NCBI GenBank assembly: GCA_037179335.1
Contig: JAKZHN010000003.1
Coordinates: 434,001 to 498,000 of the forward strand
Length of the DNA: 64,000 nt
Direction: 5' to 3'
DNA from: Cyclaneusma minus
Taxonomy: Eukaryota; Ascomycota; Leotiomycetes; Marthamycetales; Marthamycetaceae
Under the pieces are notes generated by a model. It was given only the letters and a program-made list of their open reading frames with translations, ran no database searches and had not been told where the DNA came from. The first letter of the stretch is position 1. The number at the start of each line of letters is the position of its first letter. Positions 1 through 9,800 of this stretch are shown piece by piece. Made by a program: the position numbers and the translations under genes.

Positions 1-541
1 GATAAGCAGCCCAGTTCTCCGAGTTCTTGATTGGGTGGGGCTCGACATGGAGGGAGGGCCAGCAGGCGACAGGCTCGGGCTTGATCTCGGTGACGTGAGC
101 GGGCTTGGGTTGACCGGCGGGGGCTGGAATAGCTTCTTTTCCCGGGCTCTTCAGCGCATTCTGTTCTTTCTGTTCTCCAAGCTTGCGCTCCAACTTCTGA
201 AGCCGGTCTTCAAAGCGACTCTCGATGCCTGCAAGCCTCTCCTAAACTTTTGATTCTCGCTCCTCGGCGGCGGCGGCTCTGTTGTTGGCATCTTTGAGTC
301 CTTGTTCGAGAAGCTCCACTTTCAATTGCGTCTCGTGGATGATGGCGCTCTGGCTTGCGACTATCGATTGAATCATGTCGAAAGCCTCCGATTTTGCGGA
401 CAAAGCTTGGGGGAGGTTTGCAGTTCGGGTGTTGATCTCATCTTGCGCTGCGTTGGACTTGCTGTACTGATCATAGAACCGCTGGCACTCCTCCATAAGG
501 GCTTGTGGGGACCAGTCGAGTGACACGTTGTTGGGATTCAT
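1..541 (-). pseudogene. Coiled-coil protein gene, copy A (5'-truncated, in-frame stop, runs off the window)
   Basis: The open frame starts at the ATG at 541 and meets TAG at 242-244 after 99 codons. The same frame then stays open for 80 more codons to the window edge. The continuation holds charged heptad-like sequence and a Pro-rich stretch ending in NSENW, which also occurs after the stop of copy B (NSENWEAYL). I therefore read TAG as a nonsense change, CAG to TAG, the type RIP makes. The segment ALMEECQRFYDQYSK aligns with copy B around its CQLFYDEFLK, so copy A lacks the hydrophobic N-terminus and first about 90 residues of B and C. The promoter-like sequence lies directly upstream. Function is unknown. 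An unseen intron spanning the stop is the alternative. Confidence 0.6.
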
Positions 542-699
542 GGTTGCTGAAGTGAATCCTGGTAGGAGGGTGGTGGTATGAGAGGATTGTGGTAGGCAGA
601 GGATGGTAGGGTTGGATAATGGTCGAAGCAGATGCGTAGTGAACTAGCGGGTAGAATAGTCGTATCCTGTACGTGTTCGTGAATGTGGAGAAAGAGGAG

Positions 700-840
700 A
701 GAGGTTGATGTGCTGCAAAGGAAATTCTTTTTGTGCTTCTGTTTTTCGCTCGTCGCTAGTGCGTTTTTCGGCGAGTGTAAGCGATTGGTTGTTATATATA
801 TCGTTCTATTATAAAGCTCTATTGTGAAGCTCTATTGTAA
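700..840 (-). promoter_or_regulatory. Core promoter of copy A
   Basis: Read on the minus strand: a TATATATA run at 793-800, an inverted CCAAT at 784-788, then a conserved block and a pyrimidine-rich leader (CATCAACCTCTCTCC type) near 700-715. The block recurs before copy B (4,080-4,170) and copy C (6,730-6,815). Conservation across three copies plus correct placement supports a promoter role. No start site can be proven from sequence. Confidence 0.5.
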
Positions 841-1199
841 ACCGCCATTGTGGAGCTCCGATACAAAACGGTACGGGCAATACGGTTCCCAAATGCCTTA
901 ATGCCTTGGTGCCTTGCTAGATCGTCGCCATTCGTAGATTTCCGATTAGATAGCTATTATAGATTACATACAAAAAATAAAATGATAATTAGAACAAAAA
1001 TCGCAAAATAACGGATAGACTAAAATTGGTGGGTGTGGTAATAGTAATACCAATATTCTAAAGTTCTCCATCCGGGGGCCCATTTGCTGGCCGGCCAGCT
1101 GGACCCAGATGCTCCGCATGTGGACATTTCCAGTTCTAGATCATTATCCAGGTTTTGAAAGTTTGAAATTAAGCATTTCTACTGGAATCCGATGGCTTC

Positions 1200-1935
1200 A
1201 CTTTCATAAACGGACGGGTAAGTAAATCAGTATTTCCTATAGTCTGAGACCGCGGTTTAGGCCCTAAACCTTATCGGTAAGGTCTGAAACCTTTTATAAA
1301 AGCTAGAAACTAAATTTCTTTGGTTTAAACCACGGTTTCAAAAGCTTACCGTGATCGCCATGGTTTGCTATGCTAAAAATAGCAATAAATTGTTTTTGTC
1401 AATTTTATAGCTTAATAATAAACTTGAAATTTTAAATAACTTTTAGAAAATTAGAATAAATTCTATTTACTTTAAATTAGAGAAAAAGACTAAAATATAT
1501 TGGAAATTGAAATTAATACAAATTTTTCAAGCTTTAAAAAACTTGGAATTTAATTTCCAGTAATTAATACGTGTTGTTTTAATTGGATTTTTAAATTTTT
1601 AAAATTGGGAATTTAAAAAACTTATAATTTAGTTTTTATTATTAAAAATTATATGCATCTATAGCTAAAGGTTTTTAAAATAAAACTTTACTAAGCTTTT
1701 ATTTAAATAAGCTAAATTAAAATTATTATTAAATAAATAAGCTTGTATAACGGTCCGTGCCCGCCAAGCATTGGCAAGCAATAGCTTAATAGTCCAAATC
1801 ACGGTTTCGCCGCTTCGCCATGGTTTAAAACTAAAAATAAAAAGCTTAAACTAAATTTCTTTAGTCCGGACTATTTCCTAAAAGGGCAAGCCGTATCAGT
1901 ACGGTCCAAAAAAAATCGGTCCGGCCGGACTATCG
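1200..1935. repeat. AT-rich insert between copies A and B
   Basis: This roughly 700-bp AT-rich stretch has no counterpart between copies B and C, which explains why the A-B period (about 3.37 kb) exceeds the B-C period (about 2.65 kb). Both edges carry CTAAATTTCTTT motifs in direct orientation, near 1,313 and 1,853. Copies of CCACGGTTT/CACGGTTTC also recur inside. No coding frame is visible. It looks like a RIP-altered transposon fragment, but I could not define terminal repeats. Confidence 0.4.
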
Positions 1936-2792
1936 GAAACACTAAAGTAAATGCGAGGATTTTTGGGATTTTTTGGGATTTTCTTTTAGCTGCAAACTCT
2001 CTGAGAGAGTTGGAAAGACAACGCTGAAATTGAAACGATATTGATGATGCCGCTGAGAATGACATAAGGGTGGCTGCAGGCTTCGTGGATCCGAAGAACC
2101 AGCGAGACGAAGTTGCCAATCCATTTCCACCGAAGAAGGATTCCCAGATTCCAGGCTAAACGTACCACCGCGTCGATGGCGCCGAGAGGCATCAAGGAAC
2201 GAGGGTTCCAAGTTACATGCCACCATCGAACACACCACAACCTGGGCCAAGTTGCCCGCAGAATTGCAAAATACGAAGTGTCGCCGATTGTTAGCGCCCA
2301 GATGATCCCACCGCCGAGGCCATGATGCCCAAGTTCCGAAAGAAAGAGATGATCAGGTGGACATCCGCAAGTGAACGTACCACCGAGCTGAAGAGGGTGG
2401 CAAAAGAAATTACCGAGAGATACCACAATGCCATTCCACTCGCCCACCATGCTCCAAATCTCGTGAGCGCACTGCGCCAAATCATCATTACACCCCACCC
2501 AGATGGCTTTGAAGCTTGCCAGGCTTCATATCCATCTTAAGTTAGGCTGCTTTTGATTCGACATTCAGTGGGCTTGATTGTCGGCGCTCTCATGATCTGA
2601 TCGATGCTGCGGTCTAGCCACCGGGATCGACCGGACCGGCCTTGCTTGAGGAGACTGAATGTGGATGCGCTATTGTTGGTGAGATGGTTCTGTTGTCGAG
2701 GAATGTGGTATGGTCCATGCCATTGCGAACGGGAGTTTGAGGCGAACTGGGGAAAGTGGTTTGCGCGAAGAGGTTCCGTCCGACTTTGGTAG

Positions 2793-3767
2793 TCAGACGG
2801 TTATTCCATAGCGCCTCCAGAAATTATTGATATGAGCAGCTATTTCGGAAGAAATGCCAGGGTTCTTGACGACGATCGGCCCATCGTATGGAGCTTCTTT
2901 GCTGATACCGGGAATCAGCATTGCGTCGGGGTTGTGCGGGATGTTGACTCGAGCCTTGAGATAAGCTTCCCAATTCTCCGAATTGTTGGTGGGACAGGGC
3001 TCAGCGACAGAGGTGATCTCGATGGCAGAACTGGTCTGGGCGTGGCCGGAGAACTCGGGTTAGCTTGGGGGGGCTGAAACGGCTTCCGCATTGCGGGACT
3101 TGAGCTCTGCGAGCTCCGCTCGAGCTTGGGACGAGTCCTTCTCGGCGTCGGAGACTCGCTGTTCGAGGGCCTCGAATCTGAGCAGCATTTGGCGCATGAC
3201 TGAGTTCTGGGTCTCGGCAGACGCCTGGTGTTCTTGATGCATCTGGACCATGGAGGCCTTCAGGCTCTCGACATATTTCTCGTGTTCGCAGCGCATTTGG
3301 ACCATGGCTGCATTCTGCGTCTCGACATATGTCTCGTGTTCACGACGAAGTTCTCTCAAAGCTCCGGTGTTCAGGGAAGCATCGTTCTCCATGGCATCAA
3401 GTCGGATGGTGAAGGCAGTCTGCCTATTGGCAGTTGCGAGAATCGATTGGCTTTGCTCTTCTTTCGTCTTGAGAAACTCATCGTAGAACAGTTGACAGTT
3501 GTCCACTACTTCTTGCAAGGCTTCTTGTGTGTCGTCGTTGGCTGAGACTTCGAGTACGCATGGTCCGTCGACTGTGCCAAGCGTGGTCATGGCTACCGTA
3601 ACTTTGCGACCATGAGTGTCCACATATTGACCGTTGGCGGCAATCAAGAAACCAGTGACAATATGACGAGCCAGGGTGTAGCTTTGAGAGACGACTGTAG
3701 AGAGGAAGGTGGGTTGGTAGTAGGTGGAAACTGCGCCCATGGCCAGAAGTGCCAAGAGAAACAACAT
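2793..3767 (-). pseudogene. Coiled-coil protein gene, copy B (premature TAA at codon 236)
   Basis: I choose the ATG at 3,767 because the sequence around it matches the start of copy C (both begin M-x-F-L-L). The product has a hydrophobic N-terminus (about residues 1-45), a conserved QYVD segment and a long charged coiled-coil part. TAA at 3,060-3,062 stops it at 235 residues. The same frame then stays open for 88 codons to TGA at 2,793-2,795, and that stretch aligns with the C-terminus of intact copy C (AEPCP, PGISKE, DGPIVVK, PGISSEIAAHIN). CAA to TAA fits RIP. A 51-nt intron (GTAAGT...GCAG, 3,843-3,893) lies in the 5' leader. Function is unknown; a secreted or membrane-anchored coiled-coil protein is inferred. 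Confidence 0.7.
3186..3347 (-). repeat. Three tandem 18-codon repeats in copy B
   Basis: Residues 141-194 of the copy B product are three consecutive 18-residue repeats: RREHETYVETQNAAMVQM, RCEHEKYVESLKASMVQM and HQEHQASAETQNSVMRQM. The DNA shows the matching 54-bp period (CTCGACATAT...CTCGTGTTC twice). Copy C does not have this triplication, so it expanded in B after duplication. Confidence 0.8.
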
Positions 3768-4079
3768 GATCGTAGCCTTGGGGATCGATGTGAGAAGGCG
3801 ATGGTCGATGCCGTGTATGTTGGACGACGGATGATATCTGAACTGCAATTGAGGATGAGTATATGTAGTAGGAGTCAATATAGAATGACTTACTGGCTTG
3901 TGGAGGTGGATGAATAGGGTCTTGTATGGAGCGGATGTTGGATGAGGGGTTGTCGTACGAGGTGGATGTCGTGATAAGTCGGCAGACTATGACTTCTCGT
4001 GATAGGAATCAAAGGGATATGGCTGTCTCTAAGTAAGAGCAGAATATCTCTATTGGATAGTAGAAAGAAGGGAGAGGTT

Positions 4080-4200
4080 GATGTGCTGGGTACGAAATTC
4101 TTTTTGTGCTTCTGTTTCCCGCTCGTCGCTAGTGCGCTTTTTGGCGAGCGTAAGCGATCGGTTATTATATAGTTCTATTGTAAAGCTCTATTGTGAACCG
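4080..4200 (-). promoter_or_regulatory. Core promoter of copy B
   Basis: This block is homologous to 700-840. A TATA-like TTATATAG lies at 4,165-4,172 and the CT-rich leader around 4,075-4,085. The CCAAT seen before copy A is altered to CCGAT here. Confidence 0.45.
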
Positions 4201-5537
4201 CCATTGTGAAGCTCCAGTAGGGGACGGTACGAGCAATGCGGCTTCCAGGTGCCTTAATGCCTTGGTGCCTTGCTAAATCTTCGATTAGATAGCCACTATA
4301 GATTGTATAGGTAGAAGGGAATGACAATTAGAACAGCATCCGCAAAACAATGATGGACTATAGATGGTGGGCGTGGGAGTAGTGGTACCGAGGTTCTAAA
4401 GCTCCACTTACTGGCCGGCTACCTACACCCAGATGCTCCACATATGATCATTGCAGTATAACTCAGTGACAGTCAGGCGCCCTCGCCGCTCCCCTCTCAA
4501 AGGTCCAGTCATTTATTGGAGTCCAATTCCATTTCAGTCAAGCTTCACTTCGAACCTGAATGTCATTTTATTAAAATTTTCGAAGCCTATAGCTAAGACC
4601 CTGACCAAGTAGTTCTAGGTGAATTAAATTGGTTCACGTTCACAAAAGCACTATATCAGAAAATTTTTGGACTGTTTTTGGATTTTTCGAGGGTTTTTTA
4701 GCTGGAAACTCTCGGAGAAAGAATGTAACGCCGAAGGAGAAGTGAAATGCTAACGATGCCGCTGATACCAGGTTGCGAGAATTCTCCGAAAAATGCTAAG
4801 GCATCATCGAGACGAACTTGTCCTTTTGCATGCAACTGTACCACCGATACTGCGTTTGCCTGGAGATTTTAAAGACAGAGAACTCAGAGTTGCGCCCCTG
4901 GCATCAGCGAATGCACCTCCACGATTGCCCGCGGTCTTCCAAATAAGAGGAGTCGCTAAGTGTTTGCGTCCAGTGAGCGTACCACCGAGGAGGTAAGGAT
5001 ACGCTCAATCCACAAAAGAAAAGAAACTCCTAGCGAGTACTCGGGAACGAAGCCACCATCGAACTGAAAGATAATGCCCGAAGAGTGAAGAAGGTAACAA
5101 GAGATGCCAGGAATGCCGTTCCACCCATCCACCATGACGAGTCATCACCACAACCTACCAAGGTGGCTATGAAACTTGCCAGATTTCACATCCACCGTAG
5201 GTGAGACTGCTTTCGATTCAGCTTCCAGTTGGCTTAATCTTTATCGTCGGCACCCCTATGGTCCGGTCGATGCTGGGGCTTGCATCGACATAACCGGACC
5301 GGCTTTGCTTGCGGAGGGTGAAAGTGGATGTGCTGTTGCTGGTGAGGTCTTGTAGGGCTGCCGAAAGCGAATTTATCAGATCAGGAAGAAACGGTGAACG
5401 AAGGATGCGGTTGCTAGTCCTCAAACCTTGGAAGGGCTTCAGGTTGCTGGTGGGTCCATGCTGGAAGGGTTCATGCTGAGATTGTGACGATCTGAAGCCT
5501 CGTTCGCACTGATAAGCTGAAGCTTAGTCACAAAGCA

Positions 5538-6416
5538 CTAGAACGTGACAGAGATTCCATGGCGCGCCCAAAAGAAATTAATTTCAGCGGCCATGACAGA
5601 AGAGATACCGGGGGGGCCCTTAACCACAACCGGTCCTTCCAGTGGATCTTCCTTGCTAACACCAGCAATGGGGCAGGGCTCGGGGGCGGGGGTAATTTCG
5701 GTGGCGGAAGCGGACTCGTGCTGGATGGAGGAACCTGGGGTGGCTTCTGATTGCGCATGCTCAGGCGCAAGGGTGGCTTTCAGGTTTGCCAGCTCTTGTC
5801 GAAGTTCGTACTCGCTATTCTTGGCATCCAGAGCTTCTTTCTTGGCATCAGCAGCTTCTTTCTCCGCAACGGCGATTCTTCCCAACATGTCCTCCATTTT
5901 TTCCTCCATTCTGAGCTCCATTTGGCGCATCTCCGAGTACTGGCTCTTGATTGCTGTCTCAGTTTCTCGGCGGAAGTACTTCGAGTCCCTAGCATGCTGA
6001 GTGGTGTCTTTCTCATGGTCGATCAGAACCTCTTCGATGCTGTCGATTCTGGCCCCAGTACCATTGACTTTGTTGTTCATTCGAAGGTTTGTTTGACGAT
6101 TCGCTTCCATGCACTCATCATGCAACGTCTTGCACTCTTCCAAAACCATCTCACGCAACGTTGCTTCGACATCTTCCAAGGCTTTGGGGTTCCCAATTCG
6201 ATGGAACCCGTCGCCAAGCGTGTCGACGGCTGCCTTGACTTTGGCATTTTCTCCGTCCACATATTGAATGAAAGCAGAAATGAGGAGACTGGCGAGCATG
6301 CGGGAAGTGGCAGCGCAGGCGCGCGACAAGGTGACATGAAGGAAGGTTCCGGTAGGAGAGTGGTAGAGGAAGATCGAGCAGATGAGGATGTCCAAGAGTC
6401 CCAAGAGAAACCACAT
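5538..6416 (-). CDS. Coiled-coil protein with hydrophobic N-terminus, copy C (intact, unknown function)
   Basis: An uninterrupted 292-codon frame runs from the ATG at 6,416 to TAG at 5,538-5,540. Residues 1-50 are hydrophobic (signal anchor or one to two membrane segments), followed by QYVDGENAKVKAAVDTLG. A long Lys/Glu/Ala-rich coiled coil covers about residues 95-215, including EKEAADAKKEALDAKN. The C-terminal region (EPCPIAGVSKEDPLEGPVVV ... GISSVMAAEIN) matches the post-stop part of copy B. A 52-nt intron with a good TACTAAT branch site (6,518-6,569) sits in the 5' leader at the same place as in copy B. I recognise no family. The upstream block has lost the clear TATA box of copies A and B (GGAATATCGAG near 6,816), so expression may be weak. 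Confidence 0.6.
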   Translation of the reverse strand: MWFLLGLLDILICSIFLYHSPTGTFLHVTLSRACAATSRMLASLLISAFIQYVDGENAKVKAAVDTLGDGFHRIGNPKALEDVEATLREMVLEECKTLHDECMEANRQTNLRMNNKVNGTGARIDSIEEVLIDHEKDTTQHARDSKYFRRETETAIKSQYSEMRQMELRMEEKMEDMLGRIAVAEKEAADAKKEALDAKNSEYELRQELANLKATLAPEHAQSEATPGSSIQHESASATEITPAPEPCPIAGVSKEDPLEGPVVVKGPPGISSVMAAEINFFWARHGISVTF

Positions 6417-6850
6417 GATGATATCCTTGAGGATCGAAAGGGGATGATCAATGGACGTGAAGATCGTTACGGTGGTTGTTGGTTGAGGGGGGTGTTGTAT
6501 GAGTGGACGCTATCGAGCTATAATCGAGGATTAGTATGTGGTAGTAGGCGTCAATGGAGAATGACTTACTGGCTTGTGGCTGTGAATTGATCGGATGTTG
6601 TGTGAGGCGTGTTGGATGAGCCAGATGTTCTGCTAAGTCGGAAGAGGTAACGTGGTAGGAGTCGACGGTGTATACCTGTCTCGCAGTTGCTATCTCTTGG
6701 TTACTGTTGGATTTAAAGAGGGGAGAGGTTGATGTGCTGGGTAAGGAATTCTTTTAACCTAAGAGCATGGCTGGAGCGACGCTAGTGTGTTTCTAGCGAG
6801 CGTAAGCGGTCGGTTGGAATATCGAGATCTATTGTTAAGCTCTATTGTGA

Positions 6851-6884
6851 AACGGTTGGCAAGGTTGCCAACCGTTTTTTTTTT
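6851..6884. repeat. Perfect 12-bp stem hairpin followed by a T tract
   Basis: AACGGTTGGCAA, a GG loop, TTGCCAACCGTT, then a run of T to 6,884. It lies exactly where unit C stops resembling units A and B, whose sequence continues as CCGCCATTGTG. It therefore marks the breakpoint between the duplicated gene units and the 380-bp array. It may be a transposon end or a rearrangement scar. Confidence 0.6.
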
Positions 6885-6899
6885 CACCTCCCCGCTCCG

Positions 6900-9800
6900 C
6901 TAAGGTAAGCCTAGTCCACGTGACCCAGTCGTCGTTTTACAGACTTTGACCTACTATAGCCTCTCCAACTACCCAGAGAAGTTCAACCCTGGGACTCGGT
7001 CGAGCAACAGCTAATGCTTCCTGATTGCAGCAAGCCTGCAGTACACGGGCCAATATGATAGTCAGGTAGTCTGCAAGCAGGAGCCGAAGATCTGGTTCTG
7101 ATGCCACACCCAGCAGCGAAAATATGCTGCCATCTCGCTTTCCTTCGGAATTTCCTGGATTTTAGTTCTCGTTCGAAGCAGACAGTGCATCCGAGGGTAG
7201 AATGAAGCTATTGCAGTTGCAACAGCCGTTTGGCCTGTCACACATCGACGAGCTATCCGTCTCCAAGCCGTGGCTTAAATCCAGGGCGCAGCGCCCCGTG
7301 GAGCCGAACTTTTGTGATCTGTTTGGCGATCACGTCTTTCGAATAGTTGCTCAATCTATACCACGTGAGTTTCACTCCTCTGTAGTATCCAGATTTCAGC
7401 TATAAATAGCATTCTTGCCTCCCCAACCTTTTCTTCCTCAAGAAATGCATGTTCATCAGACATCAACGAGACAGAACCATCGGCTATTTTTTCCACCAAA
7501 TTCGTGCGGTCGCGAACAGTACTGAGGTAAGCATGCCCAATTTCCCTGTTATTTGAAAATTATGCCAGGCATTGCAGTAAGCAACGTGAACTCGGGTTGC
7601 TTGTTCGGTCCATCGGGTTTTCTTCGACAATAGACATCCCCTCCGACGGTAGAACGAAACAATGACATTAGCAAACCCTTTCACCGTCATCAGCGAGCCC
7701 CAAGAACTGCACTCTTCCAGCTCTGTATCGCTTTTCCAGTACAGCCCACGTGGGTCATGACTCTCAATTTCTATCCTAGCCATAGATCTCAGCTATATAC
7801 ACCACATTTACTTTCCCAGAAATTTCTCCTATAAACAAAAACCATGTCGTATCTTTGACACTTCGAGGCACGTCAAGCCAGGCATGCTCAATTCTCAAAG
7901 AATTGTGGCATTATAGCTAGAGAGAAGACTGAGAAGTAATCGATTTCCCTACTTGGCCACAATGTGCTTGCGGACAGCAGAAATCTCCTTCGACGGCAGA
8001 CGCAAGCGATGACAGCAACAAATGCGACCGTCAATTTTGCTACAGCTCAGCAGCGGGGGTGCTCTAGGCCTGCATTTGCAGCCTCAAGTCAGCTCCTCAA
8101 TGAGGACCACGTGACTTCCACCTATCACCTTTTTACCATACCTCGGATCTCAGCTATAAATATTTCCCCTTCTCTCGCGGCGATTTTCTTTTCTAGAGAA
8201 AAGGCACGAAGGCGGAACAGTATATGGCTGGGACAGTACATGGTCAGCCCCCAAGATTTTGTGTTTGTTCTTGCATCGCAGTTAAGGACATGGATACACG
8301 GTGTTGCCAATTTCTTTGCCTACCTTCCAAGTCCTGAATGATCATCGGAAACTCATTGATTACAGAATGTGCCTCGACAGTAGACGGAAGACACGACGGC
8401 AAGAGAGTGAACCTATGCTATCATCTCTCTTCCTGTGCAAGTTGATGGCCTTGTCTCAGTGACCTGAGAGTTGGAATCTGTTGGCTGATGCTTCACACCC
8501 AACAAATGACTCAAGAGTTGACTCAGCAGTGATACCAAGCCGGCCCTGCGCAATTGCATCCAGCAATTCCTGATCCCAGTAAATCTTGAGCCTCTCCAGC
8601 AGGTCCCATGGCCTCTTAAATAGTCTTGGTAGCAGTAGAATTGGATCCGATGACCGTGAATCACAATCACATGATACAGCTCATGAACCGTCGAGCCTAT
8701 CAATTTGCTTGGCCGATTGCTGGTAGGAAAGATGTCGTTTGACAGCAAAGCTGTTGCTCGACAGTAGAGCGAAGACGCGACAGTCACAGCGGGGAGAGGC
8801 AAACTGACATCTCAACTTCTGCGCAAGTTGCTAAGCTTGTCTCGGTAGTTTGCGAACTGGAGCCAGGCCAACTGCGGTTCAACGCCCAGCAGACAAATTG
8901 CGCCAATGCATCAACTCTGGCAAGCCGCCCCAGCGCATCTCGTCGTCCCACACATCGTGTGGATCTTGAACCTCTCTAGCAGGTCTCAGGCACCTTTAAA
9001 TGCCTTTTGCGGTAACAGTAGACTTCGCTGACTTGATGACTGTGAAACATAATCACGTGACACATGCCGTAAGCATATCGGTTCTCCTGCCTGTCAGTTG
9101 GGGGCTGGATAACGGCAGAGGTGTTGTTTGACAACAATAATATTCCTCAATGGTAGACCGAAGCCGCGACAGCAGCAGCAGAGACGAAAGATGCTGTCTC
9201 CTCTTGCGCAGGATGGCAAGATTGCATGTGTCTTAGGCTCAGTCGGATAAGGTTCCAACTAAGTCTAGAAAATAGCATGAGACGAGAGCTAGCAAAGTTT
9301 GCAAATTTTCCGTACGGGCTAATGGAAACCATCTCGAAGCTTGAACCTGTTCACCAGGTCCAGAGCACCTTAAATATTTGTTCAGGCTTCCAGAAGCACT
9401 AAAGCGTGTTGCTATAGTGGCTATGAATAATGTGCACGTGGCGATAAAACACAGTCCCTTGGTTCTCTCGATGAATCATCCGTGGATTGGTGGCAATTTG
9501 GCAGGAGAGATTTTGTTCGACAGTAGGGGAGGCATGTGACAGTAGTGTGATTGTTGTGATGATAGGAAGCGTTCAGCAATTGTCCTGACTTCTAGTCAAG
9601 TTGGTGCGGCGGTCTGGCCATTGGACTCTAAAACTTGATTTCAAGCTGACCCGGCAGTGATTGCAAGTCGCTCCTGCGCATCGAATCCTCGCTTTTCTTG
9701 CCGAACCTTCAATTTGGACTTTCAAACAGATCCTAGGTCCCCTTAAATACTCATCAGGACTCAAGACTGGAATATGCTCGCTTACGTTTGTGAATCATGA

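Larger units (their letters stand above)
1935..6850. repeat. Tandem segmental duplication carrying coiled-coil genes B and C
   Basis: Unit B (about 1,935-4,450) and unit C (about 4,650-6,850) share three things in order: a 3' flank, the minus-strand gene, and a promoter block. The 3' flanks match at 1,985-2,060 with 4,695-4,770, and at 2,515-2,700 with 5,175-5,350 (GACCGGACCGGC versus AACCGGACCGGC landmark). The promoter blocks match at 4,080-4,440 and 6,720-6,850. A partial third unit is at 1-1,140. The 3' flanks (1,940-2,790 and 4,650-5,530) hold no coding region I can support. Confidence 0.75.

Noticed and set aside
1253..1269. GGTTTAGGCCCTAAACC resembling telomeric repeats
   Set aside because: A single near-palindrome, not tandem TTAGGG. 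No subtelomeric features nearby.
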